A DNA stretch of 64,000 nt from contig CM119267.1 in the NCBI GenBank assembly GCA_051294375.1, positions 3,584,192 through 3,648,191 on the forward strand, given 5' to 3'. A model generated the notes under the pieces. The model saw only the letters and a list, made by a program, of their open reading frames with translations, was not told where the DNA came from and searched no databases. Both the position numbers and the translations under genes were made by a program. Below, piece after piece: positions 49,601 through 59,900 of the stretch (positions are counted from its first letter, which is position 1; each line of letters begins with the position of its first letter). Source of the stretch: Paraspadella gotoi. Lineage: Eukaryota > Chaetognatha.

Positions 49601-52247
49601 TTCATCTACTGATGTTTTTGATCGCCTCGACTTGGGTCCAGTTTTGGAAACGGATTCTGACTGTGAAAGAAATATTTCGGACGATGACAATGAGAGCGTC
49701 ACGTTAACCGAGCCTGTAAAAAGGTTTGAAGTGGATATTGTTGACATCGACAGTTGCAATTTGTTAGGTACATCAGTTCACAGTATTTCTCGTGTCATCG
49801 ATGCGACTAGCAGGAGGGCTCGTGAAAAAGTATCCGATGTAAGCAATGGCAGCATATGTTCAAATGACAATGTAGAAAGTGCAGGAAATTTGGAAGATTC
49901 GTTGAAATCCAGTGGCACTGGTAGAAGTTCTGGATTTTCAACGGAGCAATGCAACATTTCTACAGTTTCTTCCGAGACAATAAAATGGCTGACTTATCGA
50001 CTGGGCCCTGTTCTAACTACAAAATATATCAGTGGAAATTTGTTAAAAATGCTCTCTTTGTGTTACCTCGGTTCAGATCAACTGCAACAACCTTTTGGTG
50101 ATAGAGAAATCGCTAAACTTTGGTACACTGTTAATGGAGATTTTAATGCGAAAAATGTTCTCGATTGTCTTTCGAGCATCGCTGTACAATATGGAGAGCA
50201 GATCATTCTTCTTCACTATTTTCCTTATCTAGCGGAGCTTATTAGCTCCTGTTCTCGGAAGAATAGATTAAACACAAGGACAGAAGCCGGACTAGTTTCG
50301 GCGATGGTTTTGTTAAGACATTGCCTTCCACTTCTAGCCGATCAAACTCTAATGGATTATTTGCCGGACGTCGTTTTCAGAGACATTTTAAATCCGACGA
50401 TCCAATTGATTTCCAGCCCGAGCCTAGGGTTTCCATCCGGAGCCTTATCGCGATCCGTTATCTGCTTTAAACTCATCGATGTCATGATGATGGTATCTCT
50501 TCGTATTGGTTTCGAAATGACGAGGAAGATGATGACGACTCTATTGACCAAATTCTTCGCTTGTTTCGACAACGTGCATTCTTCCCCAGGAACGGAAGAT
50601 TCTAAAGAGATAATCGCCAATTATATCGATGTCGATGCTCACACCGGTCACTTTGAGAAAGAAAAACCTTCGCAATCGCAATTTCAGTCTTTCGCGGATG
50701 CGAAAGAGGTCAAACACGTTCGCTCTTCGAGTCTTTATTCTTTATCCGCGTTGAACATGGAATCTAAAGAGAGCGAAGTATCGGAGAAGGAGGCGAGCCC
50801 CTCGGAGGACGAAGAGCAAAACAAGGCAGAGTTGAAGAAAGTCTTTACATCCGGGTTAGCGCATTCGGTTTACGTTCCGTTCTGTAAATTAGCCGGAAAC
50901 ATTCACCTCGATCAGACACTTACCAACAAAGATTTGATTCACTCACTCGTCGCCAAAGTCGAAAGTTCCTTCGCTAACGAGGCGGAAAATTTATCCGCCG
51001 ATCCTCGAATGACCAAGGCGGGTTCGGGGACAGGTTCTTGCAATCCCTCTTCCGTCAGTGGCAACTTTGGGAAAGACGTTGCCGTCTCCGGAAATAGAAT
51101 AAACCTCTCAAGTTTGGGTGAAACAGCCACGCCTCCAAGTCCCGCTCGGCCAACGCTCTCACCCGATTTGGAATCGCGAGCCTTGGTCGATTTGACATCC
51201 GTCGATGTTGGCCAATTGAAGAGTTTCGACATGCAGAACGGGAATCGGCATTTGAAAGGCAACTGGCTTCAGTATTGGGAACACGAAATCGGACTGAGCG
51301 CTCAAGACGCCAACAGTTTCGAATTCAAAGGAATTAGATTGCAGTCCTTCGTGGGTCACGCCGGTTCCGTTCGCTCTCTCTGGGTCCTCGACAACGAAAA
51401 CTCTTTCCTCAGCGCGTCCAAGGACAAAACCGTCAAGCTCTGGTCGATTAAAAATTTCGGGGACGGATTGGGAAGAACCTATTCTCGGTGGACTTATCCC
51501 CATCACAAAAAATCCGTGTTTTCCGTCATGTTTCTCAACTCTTTGCGATTAGTGGCCTCATGCGATTCCACCGTTCACCTCTGGGATCCCTTCATTGCTT
51601 CCGTCGTTCATCAATACGACGCCAACAAACTTCCGCCGGTCAGCGTGCTCGCCCCCGTACCGGCGCCTTCTTCCACTCTCGTCGCCGCCACGACCGACAG
51701 CTCGTTGAAGTTGCTCGATTGTCGAAATCCCGCCGCCGTCAACCTGCCCGACCTCCGCGTTTCCTTGGGGTCCGTCGGTCCGATCCGCTGCGTGGCCGTT
51801 TCCCCCGACGGATCGTGGGTCGCATGCGGGTTTTCATCCGGGATGATCGGCGTCGTTGATCTCCGCACCGGCCTCATTTTGGGCATGTGGAAGGCGCACG
51901 AGGGAGAAGTGTACAAGGTGGAAGCCTTCGATCGCTCCACCATCGTCACTTCCTCCTTCGATCAATCCATTCAAGTTTGGGACATCCACGCCAAAAAGAG
52001 AATGACTCATCTTAAGGGTCACATGGAACCCGCCCATTGTCTCGCTTTTTTCAAATCCATGGTCCTTTCGGCGACGACGTCCAACCGGATCGGCGTGCAT
52101 TCCAACATCACCGCCAACTCCTCCTTCGCAGTCTCCAAACTTCACACGGATGTCTTCAAGGGGGTTTTGACCACCATGTCGATTTTGCCCTTAAATCGGC
52201 TGCTGCTTTTGGGCGCCGACAATGGCAACATCAAATTGTGCTGTTAG
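46695..52247 (+). CDS. WDR81: BEACH and WD40 protein WDR81
   Basis: A single exon of 1850 residues (human 1941). The N-terminal kinase-like/PH-like region is followed by a BEACH domain (about 310-545, with WVEGLISNFDYLMLLNRLAG, HPILPWVVDFLSPQNYRDLT and LTFGYMLSGQPAV). A long helical middle with acidic serine-rich loops leads to C-terminal WD40 repeats (about 1545-1850: GHAGSVRSLWVLDNE, SASKDKTVKLWSIK, GHMEPAHCLAFF). With WDR91, WDR81 regulates endosomal phosphatidylinositol 3-phosphate and endosome maturation, and it has roles in aggrephagy. Codon use changes along the exon: GC-rich ends, AT-rich centre (about 48300-50700). Confidence 0.93.
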   Translation: MKTEYEELVSSQLRLPTGFSRSEDEGNRVTILTTCDWLTFVQSQGRLPNEDVLSGRISEDDRVRNLAPSTQLVPAPWIRVRVIVEPKSDAVVQVVVDSDAEESGPGETPFLNLASFVADSFYENVWRSFNGGDRPPRRRIVEKRRDDAVVAALEALYEPGEARDGVGVGLSEDPTASSISTTGGHPNIDPCYCVLDCRKAVLILQPYSPFSLFHAATYTQSLLTDNYAKSLFVSYQILRAMSFCHSRGLYLGDLRLDDVSVNEKLWVKIFPKSLEDTFVGGDNRRGNEGKSLCESGVDWKKPLNVLTQQWVEGLISNFDYLMLLNRLAGKVKGDPNNHPILPWVVDFLSPQNYRDLTKSKYRLNKGDHQLDLMYESQQLQIPVAHDVGNCFHQDFARTPHHISDMLSDITYYVYCARRIDKSTLCAHVRSNWVPNEYPSSMQRMYLWTPDECIPEFYTEPSIFTSIHEDLPNLDIPHWAESPEDFIVKHRQILDGPYVSRHLHHWINLTFGYMLSGQPAVSNKNVCLRLVDGHEEISAHGVVQLFTHPHPQKLVKEINQPSIIETNNLRVNIELNADDLSNCHIAISTPFTDTHTEDAIEASVESTEKKSSKSSKDESKRLSIDSKILLPEGFNPLAQLEGVEALYNFVSKSMHRTPQSDVCAIDNSDSISQSRVQRDMECFAVLMAEMILAKRLRFELGDKLLSWEERRQIVRTVFGERFTEIPRPFRRILKILLLEGSIESNFYGAPLTPYVLLHPLVDIIAFPAFFSELYSFIKKLHFFNDSHCSYSESTSNLANTESRNKVDLCAKVLPSLLPNLTGECQEILLPYLKDLFINPQTAVASAWHLFGIIATNFGPEKIIKDFLPSLVKLFQDEGSTSKHMKLYHRTFMLQMMVGLGLQTFLLSFSTLLVEATAGFKNFDDDFIETVEVEIKEIPDEILLRQETYSENEEENSIVRSASSQTKSDSSSSTDVFDRLDLGPVLETDSDCERNISDDDNESVTLTEPVKRFEVDIVDIDSCNLLGTSVHSISRVIDATSRRAREKVSDVSNGSICSNDNVESAGNLEDSLKSSGTGRSSGFSTEQCNISTVSSETIKWLTYRLGPVLTTKYISGNLLKMLSLCYLGSDQLQQPFGDREIAKLWYTVNGDFNAKNVLDCLSSIAVQYGEQIILLHYFPYLAELISSCSRKNRLNTRTEAGLVSAMVLLRHCLPLLADQTLMDYLPDVVFRDILNPTIQLISSPSLGFPSGALSRSVICFKLIDVMMMVSLRIGFEMTRKMMTTLLTKFFACFDNVHSSPGTEDSKEIIANYIDVDAHTGHFEKEKPSQSQFQSFADAKEVKHVRSSSLYSLSALNMESKESEVSEKEASPSEDEEQNKAELKKVFTSGLAHSVYVPFCKLAGNIHLDQTLTNKDLIHSLVAKVESSFANEAENLSADPRMTKAGSGTGSCNPSSVSGNFGKDVAVSGNRINLSSLGETATPPSPARPTLSPDLESRALVDLTSVDVGQLKSFDMQNGNRHLKGNWLQYWEHEIGLSAQDANSFEFKGIRLQSFVGHAGSVRSLWVLDNENSFLSASKDKTVKLWSIKNFGDGLGRTYSRWTYPHHKKSVFSVMFLNSLRLVASCDSTVHLWDPFIASVVHQYDANKLPPVSVLAPVPAPSSTLVAATTDSSLKLLDCRNPAAVNLPDLRVSLGSVGPIRCVAVSPDGSWVACGFSSGMIGVVDLRTGLILGMWKAHEGEVYKVEAFDRSTIVTSSFDQSIQVWDIHAKKRMTHLKGHMEPAHCLAFFKSMVLSATTSNRIGVHSNITANSSFAVSKLHTDVFKGVLTTMSILPLNRLLLLGADNGNIKLCC

Positions 52248-52395
52248 TCTCCTTTTTTTCTTTTAATTTTTTTTTTACGCGACTTATACCCCAGAGTTTC
52301 ATTACTTTTTATTTACTCGTTTTATGGTTTATACAGTATTTATAGGAGGCGATGAAGGAATAACTAATAGTTTTTCCTCCGCGGTAAAAGGGACG

Positions 52396-55300
52396 ATGGA
52401 TTCTTCCGTCGACACTTATCTTATTCCTGATTCGAACAATACTCAAATACATAATCTAGTCGAAGATGTCAACAAACTTTCGATGGGCGAAGAAGGGCCG
52501 TCCGTCCAAGGGACTCCGAACGACGGACGCACGGACGAGCGACCGCTTTCCGCTCGGACGCGATCGCGGCGAAAGAAGCAGTTTGCCAAGAGCAGCTGCG
52601 GCGGCGGCAATGAAACCCCTTTCCGCCCCGCAGAGGTCGCGACTCCAAAAAGACCCAATTCCGCCAGGACGAGATCCCACCGACAATTATTACAGAGTGA
52701 GTTAAACCAAAAAATTTATTTAATTTCGGAAAAATAAGTACTTTCCGAACATTACGTACATACAATTCAGATTCTTTTCTTTGTGTAATCCTTTCGTTTC
52801 GTTGCTTTAGGAATTTGCAGGAATAAGTTTGATTTGTTTGTGACAACGATTTGTTTTATTTCATTTTAGAAACGGACATGTTTCGGCTTTGAATTCAAGC
52901 CTTCATCAGCGTTGACAGATTTGTAAATTATATTTCAAATTTGTGCATAAAGAAGACTTATTTATTAATAGCTAATTGTTAAAGTTAATTCAGTTTATAA
53001 ATTTATTATTTGTTGTACATTGTACAATTATTTTCAACTTCACCCTGTGACTCTCTCTCTCTCTCTCTCTCCTCTTCTCTCTTTTCAATATCATCATTTC
53101 AATTTCCCTTCACAAACTAATTCTATTCTGTTCATAACTTAAATTTGTCCTCAACATTGACCACTGTTCTTTCGCAAATCTGTGTTGGGAAACTTTGCCC
53201 TTTGTCTCTCTCTTTTTAATTCTATTTTGTTCACAACTTAAATCTGTCCTCAACATTGACCACTGTTCTTTCTCAAATCTGTGTTGGAATACTTTGCCCT
53301 TTATCTCTCTCTCTCTCTCTGTCTTCTTTATGCACAAGTTTGAAATATAATTTACAAATCTGTCAACGCTAATGAAGGCTTGTATTCAAAGCCGAAACAT
53401 ATCCGTATCTAAACTGAAATAAAACATAGTTGTCACAAACAAATCAAACTTATTCCTGCGGATTCTTTTCTAAAATGATTCCCGAATCACATAACTAATT
53501 TTTTTTTATTCTGACATCAGACGGTGATTTGACCGACGGTCGCCCCAAGTCTGCCGGCGTCGCCTCGCGAAACCGACGACGAAAAGACGTTAAGGATCAA
53601 CTAAACTCCTTCGATGGCGCCTCTCCTCGATGGCCGGACACTAATCCCGAAACTGGTAACCAAAAACAATGCAAAAAAACCTTCAATGTGGCCGCCGGGG
53701 GTCGCCAAAACTTTAGACAGAGATGGGGCAAACCTTTCAAGGGGCGTCGACGAAGCTCAAGCAAAACCGAGGATGAAACTCACTCAAAACCCAAAACGCC
53801 TTCCACCGCCGACGACGATTTAAACGCGACGCCACAACAACAACAACAATCGGCTCGATCGAAAAGCGGGAGACGCCGCCGCCGACGCTCGACCAAATCC
53901 GATTCCGAGGCCTACGTCGTTGGATCCTTGGAGGAAAACTTGCAGCCTTTGATGGAGTCTTTCGTCAAAGGATTGCCCACCGGTCTCGTCTTCGATTCGC
54001 AAATGAATCAACATCGGTCACATCATCGCGCCTTTCACGTGGAGCGACCCGAGAGAATAATCGCCATCTACGACAAAATGTGCGAATCGGGGCTCGCGAG
54101 TCGCTGCGAATCAATCGCCGCCCGTCCCGTTCACGATGAGGAGATTCTTTCCTTTCACGACGAGACTCTTCTGGAAAAATTGAAGTCGGCCGAAAATCGT
54201 TGCGAAGGCGATGAAGAGTCTCGCTCCGTTTTTGACGCCCTCACAGCCTCACACGAGGACGTTTACTTTAACGCGTCGACGGCGGAAGCGGCGCGCCTTT
54301 CCGCCGGGGCCTGCGTCGATGTCGTCGAGCGGGTCGTCGACGGTAGTCTCAAGAACGGGTTCGCCGTGGTACGCCCGCCGGGGCACCACGCCATGCGTTC
54401 CGATTTTTGCGGATTTTGCTACTTGAATAACGCCGTTCTCGCCGCCAAGCACGCCGTGGACAATCTGGGTTGCGGCAAGGTGCTCATCGTGGACTGGGAC
54501 GTGCACCACGGACAAGGTACTCAGTACGCCTTTTACGACGATCCGCGTGTTCTCTACTTTTCCGTCCATCGCTACGCATTCGGCAGCTTTTGGCCTCACC
54601 TTCGGGAGTCCGATTACGACGCCATCGGCGAGGGCGAAGGCTTGGGCTTTAACGTCAACGTGCCTCTCAATAAAAAAGGATGCACCGACGCCGATTACTT
54701 GCACATCTTCTTTCAAATTCTTCTTCCCATCGCCTACGAGTTTTGTCCTGAACTCGTCATTGTCTCCGCCGGATTCGACGCTGCCCTGGGCGACCCCTTG
54801 GGCGAGATGCGCGTTACCCCTTCTGGTTTTGCTCAAATGATTCGACTCGTCAAACTTTTCGCCGAAGGTAAAGTCGTCGTCCTCTTGGAAGGCGGCTACA
54901 ACTTGACGGCGCTCTCGGAATCCGCCGCCGCCACTCTGAGCGAACTGCTGGACGATTCGCCTCCACGACCGCAGATCGGAGGCATGAGGCCAGATCCCCT
55001 CGTATGCGACGCCGTTCACAATCTCAAGTCTGTCCTGCGTCCGTATTGGCAATGCTTTTCCAAAGTCAACCTCTTTCACAGTCATCGGCGTCCCTCTTCG
55101 GAGAGCGCTTCTCCCCCTCCACCGCCGCTATCGCGATCTCAAAAACACGACCTCGTCCAGTTTAAATCTTACGAGAATCCTCCGCGCTGCTATTCGCCAG
55201 ATTATTACGATCCTCAGCCCGAAGAGGAAGCGGCGTCTATCGAAGCCGCGATCGCCGCCTCCGTCGCCCTTCATCCGCGACGCCGCGTCGCCGGGACCGC

Positions 55301-56822
55301 TCTTGTCTACGACTCTGCTATGAAGCGGCATCGTAACGCCGTCGATCCGGGCCATCCAGAAAAGCCGGAGAGGATAGGCGTTATCTACTCTGAGCTAGCC
55401 CGATGGAAACTGTTGGCGCGATGCCATCTCGTGGACTCGCGGTTAGCGACCGAGGCTGAGCTCAAACTTTGTCACGAGGAGAAGCACGTGTCGGCCATGC
55501 GTTCGACGAAGACGTCCGGCGGGCGAGAGTTGTTTAAGATGCAGACGGACTTCAACTCCGTTTATTTAAATCAGTCTTCCTTCGATTGCGCCCGTCTCAG
55601 CTGCGGCTGCCTACTCAACGTTGTCGACGACGTCATGGCAGGGCGGCGACGCAATGGCGCTGCGATTGTGCGTCCGCCTGGACATCACGCCGAGCGCCAC
55701 GTAGCCTGCGGATTCTGCCTTTTCAACAATGTGGCGGTCGCGGCGCGATATGCGCAGGCGCGGTTCGCCGGCGTCTGTCGCCGCGTGCTAATTGTTGACT
55801 GGGATGTTCATCACGGAAACGGGACGCAGCACATCTTCCAAGACGACCCGAGCGTCCTCTACATCTCCATTCATCGACACGACGACGGCGGGTTTTTTCC
55901 CTGTGGTGACGACGGTGACTTCGACCGAGTCGGCTCTCGACTCGGCGCCGGGTTCAACGTCAACGTCCCTTGGAACACCAACGGGCGACGAAGTGTCGGT
56001 GACGCGACTTATCTCTCCGCCTTTCTCGACGTCGTGATGCCGGTGGCGACGCAGTTCGATCCCGACCTCGTTCTTGTCTCTGCAGGCTTCGACGCCGCTA
56101 TGGGTGACCCCCTGGGCAAGTTCCAGGTGACCCCTATGGCCTACGCCCACATGACTCACATGCTTTGCGGTTTGGCCGAGGGTCGCGTCGTGCTGGCGCT
56201 TGAAGGGGGTTACAACTTGAAGAGCATCTCTGAATGCATGACGGCCTGCGTGCTGACTCTGCTGGGTTGCCCTCCACCGCGTCTTGCACCGCACAAGCGA
56301 GCGATGCACGGGCGTGACAGGCAATCTATCGAAAACGTCGTCAGCGCCCTCGAACCCTTTTGGCCGATTTTGAACTCGAGGATCTTGGCAGAGGAAAGCG
56401 AAGCTGGCATCTCCTCTCCTGTGGATCTTAATCAAAACAAGAAGAAGGAAGTGGACGAAGAGTTGAACGATGTTTTTGAATCTTTAACCCTGCAAAGCAC
56501 TCCAATACCTTTCGTCACGAAGCGGGAAAGCCTCGATCCCGATTTGAAAATCAAAATGGCGGAATTCGATTTGAAGTTGGCCGAAGTTCCCGCCGTCGTA
56601 TCGCCCGAAGTTCAACAAGAAGCCAAGCACCTCATCCGGGTTCTCCTTCTCGGACAGGAAGGCGCCAAGCAGTACGAAGAATCTATCGTCGAAGAAGACG
56701 TCGCCGTAGTGGAAGAGAAAGCGCCGCTGCCGCCGCTCGTCTTTAATTTGGAGACTCCCAAAGTTGACGTGGGATCACCCGGGTTAAAGTCGGACGAAAT
56801 AACTGTGGTGGAATGTGATTAA
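52396..56822 (+). CDS. HDAC6: histone deacetylase 6-like tandem deacetylase
   Basis: Two exons, 52396-52696 and 53521-56822, join in phase 1 to about 1200 residues. The basic N-terminus is rich in R, S and K (ARTRSRRKKQF). Two class IIb deacetylase domains follow. Domain 1 (about 155-520) has VRPPGHHAMRSDFCGFC, VDWDVHHGQGTQ and SAGFDAALGDPLG. Domain 2 (about 600-965) has VRPPGHHAERHVACGFC, VDWDVHHGNGTQ and SAGFDAAMGDPLG. Each keeps the paired histidines, the zinc ligands (Asp, His, Asp) and a final GGYNL loop. HDAC6 deacetylates tubulin and other cytoplasmic proteins. No cysteine/histidine-rich ubiquitin-binding zinc finger follows domain 2. The intron carries a foldback element. Confidence 0.93.
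52866..52916 (-). ncRNA. hammerhead ribozyme-like motif (left arm)
   Basis: Reading the minus strand: stem I strand AACG (52913-52910), CTGATGA box (52909-52903), stem II GGCTT/AAGCC closed by a GAATTC-containing loop (52902-52885), GAAA (52884-52881), a minimal two-base-pair stem III and the cleavage triplet GTC, then CGTT (52874-52871) that completes stem I. This is the order of a type I hammerhead. One extra unpaired A precedes stem II. Activity is not shown. Confidence 0.5.
53113..53317. repeat. tandem duplication of about 103 bases
   Basis: Two copies (about 53113-53215 and 53217-53317) share TTGTTCATAACTTAAAT-type starts, CCTCAACATTGACCACTGTT and CAAATCTGTGTTGG, then ACTTTGCCCTTT and a CT run. 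They lie between the arms of the foldback element. Confidence 0.85.
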
Positions 56823-56949
56823 TTCCGATTGTTTCCAGATTTAATTTGGACGATTATTTTTTATTTTACCATAGAACTATTTTGATTTTTTATGATTACT
56901 AGTTTATTAACGTCTAGGTTAATACTTTATTAGGTTTAAAATAAAACAA

Positions 56950-59900
56950 ATGTCGGAAAATCGACCCTGCGAAACATGCGGCGAAACGGATTATTACGAA
57001 CAGGGCGGATTTTATTATTGCCAGGAGTGCAACACCCAGGTGAGAATATTAAACGAGACACGACAGTTCGGGAAAATCCAAGTAATTCAATTCGCTATAT
57101 AATTTTGAAACAATTTAAATATTGAGGAATAATTCATTTAAGAAAAAAATTTATACTAGTCTCAAGGTATGCGCCGCATCGAAAACGCCAATGAACATTT
57201 TGATATGAGCGGCAATCGTACGTGCATCTACACCAAAGTCGACAAACACATCAGAGAATTGGAGAAGGAAGAGCTCGACTTCGGAATTCCATGGACGACT
57301 CACGACGCTTTCGGAATTCTTCTAAAGGTACGTTGTTTTTTTGTTTGTTTTTTTTTATGGAAAATCTCGGTCATATGTTAATAATGTTTTTGAGGCTTTT
57401 AGTTAAGTTAGTCGTCCGTTCAAATTTTCTGGCAGGATTGGTTTAGATTTTTACGATAGCCTTTTTCGCCTCGTGTCAAAAACTATTCTTAGGTAATCTC
57501 CAAAGATTGGCATGTTAATGTTTGGCTAGTGTTTTTTATAGGAGGGTGTTCTTTTTTTATAATCATAGAAAACAAATAATATTGTGAAGAAAGCATGACT
57601 CGCCTACGTGTCGTCCAACGAGATTTGGACGCAACTCGCCATGCTAATCTCAACTACAATCGCGAAGCCGAGGCCATGCAAAAAGAGCACGAAGAATATC
57701 TCAAGTATCCCCTCGACGTCGATGCTTGCATAAAAAAGCTGACGGCTCATTCCAAAGGTGGGCGCGGGCAGATTCGTCCGGCAGTTTCGTTCGTTCGTCT
57801 TTGAAAAGCTTACGGGATAATCCGCCTTCCCTCCCAGAGATAAAACCAGTAATGGTGGATCTCCAAGAGGTGGAGCTCCGCTCCATCATCGCGCGTACGG
57901 AACATATCCTCGGACAACAGCCCATGTTGCTGGACCTGGATTCTCCCGTCAAGATCGTGGCCGACACCCACGGCCAGTTCGTGGATCTTATGCGAATCTT
58001 CGAGAGTTGTGGGTGGCCGCCCAAGGCCAATTATTTGTTTTTGGGGGACATGGTCGACAGGTGGGCGATAATTCATAGAAGGATGCAGCTCGTGGAGTCT
58101 ATTGGCGATTCGTCGTTCCAGAGGTCCTCAGCAAATCGAGACGGTGGCTCTTCTTTTTTGCTACAAAATCAAACATCCGGGAAATATATTTTTACTGCGG
58201 GGAAACCACGAGTCCGGTTCTCTCCATCGTCGTTACGGTTTCCAAGGAGAATGTAAAAATCGTTACAGGTTTTAAAATCCTTGGCGTGCGTGACCAATTT
58301 GACAAATAACAAATCTACGATTCTACTCCATGGTTTACAACGTCCTTCTTAGTCTCAAATTATGGCGGGCTTTCGTGGAGTGTTTCAATTGGTTGCCAGT
58401 CGCCGCCGTCGTCGATGAAAAGATCTTCTGTTGCCACGGAGGGCTTTCTCCGGATCTCCTCAAGGGCGAGGGGCTGGACAAGATTCGCCAGTTGCCGCGA
58501 CCCACCGAGGTTCCGGACGATGGCATCATTTGTGACCTCTTATGGGCGGATCCCGATCCGGACGTCAAGATGTTTCAGGTCAGAAGAAATGAGAAATGGA
58601 AGAAATGTCGATTGATGACTCGACGATGCTCTCCTCGGCACGGAAATTAGGAGAGCGATCGTGGCGTCTCTTATCTCTTTGGCGCGGCGGTGGTGGAAAA
58701 GTTTTTGGACAAGTACGACATGGATTTGATCTGTCGCGGTCATCAGGTCGCCGACTGAGCTGGCTTTTTCAGATTCGCGCGCGCCTCCCTATTTTTTTGG
58801 GGGTTCAATCGCCCGGCTATTTTCAGGTCGAAACGGACGGTTACTCTTTTTTCGCGGATCGTCAACTCGTTACCCTTTTTTCCGCGCCTAATTATTGCGG
58901 AGAGTTCGACAACGTTGGCGGCATCATGACCGTCGAGGAGGATCTCACCTGTTCCTTTCAGGTCTCGAATAATTGCGCTTTCTTATTATGTAGAGATGGA
59001 ACGGTTAAAAGGGTTCGTCCGTTCCCCACAGGTGGTCCAGCCTGCGGACCAGAAAAAGAAGCCGGCCGGAAAAGACAAGGGGGGAAAGAAGGAAAAGAAC
59101 AAGGTGGCAATTGGTTCAAGCGCTTACATCGTCTCTCGGTCGATGTCGTATATTTTATTTCATTCAGAACGCGACTCGGAATTTCAATTACGCCAAAGCT
59201 TGCAACGACACCAACTGCTCCATGTGCTTCGGCGCTCGAACTGCTTCCAAAGGCCCGCGTTGCCCCATTTCCTGATTCGCTGATTATAAAATCTTTTGTT
59301 TTTTTTTTTTTTTTTTTCAAAATAAAAAAATACTTGCGATCAAAGTTTAGTTTTTTATTTTTAAGCACAAGTCACAATTTTAGACGAGCAAAAAATGGCC
59401 AGCTTATCGTCAACTAATAAATACTAATTTAATAAATCGACTACTTAGTATTACTTAGTTAAAAATTCATATTGGTTGTGTCGGGAAGAAACTTTCGTGG
59501 ATTCTTTCATCGGCTTTTATTCATCGGATTCGTTTATGATCGAACATTTATCCATCTATGGATCAATTTGATAAACTTTGTTAATGAATTTTTATTTATA
59601 TGCATTTCTTAGGCTCAAGCGGAAGCACTCGTAAAATTGGGCGCTCCTGCTGCACTCCCGATCTTGGTCGAAAAATTGTGGACGCGATATCAAAGCCGAA
59701 AGTCAGGAACTCCCTTGCCTCGAGATCGTGACACCGCCAAAGATTTGTCAAAAGGTAACTTGAAATAGGAAAATAGGAAAAGAAATAGCTACGCGGTTAA
59801 GCGAGAAAGCAGCCTTTTTCCGTTTACAGGGCTGCCTCCCTTGGCCTCCTGGCGAGCATTTCGTAAACGGAAGGGGAGATGGCCCAAGAAGATTGAACCC

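Larger units (their letters stand above)
52812..53464. mobile_element. foldback element with 145-base inverted arms in HDAC6 intron
   Basis: Left arm 52812-52957 and right arm 53321-53464 are inverted copies of each other, roughly 90 percent identical by eye, starting GCAGGAATAAGTTTGATTTG and ending AGAAGAC in the left arm. The central 360 bases contain a CT-rich stretch and a 100-base tandem duplication. The element has no coding capacity. Each arm holds a hammerhead-like core. The structure fits a non-autonomous element, possibly derived from Penelope-like elements, whose terminal repeats may be inverted. Confidence 0.8.
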
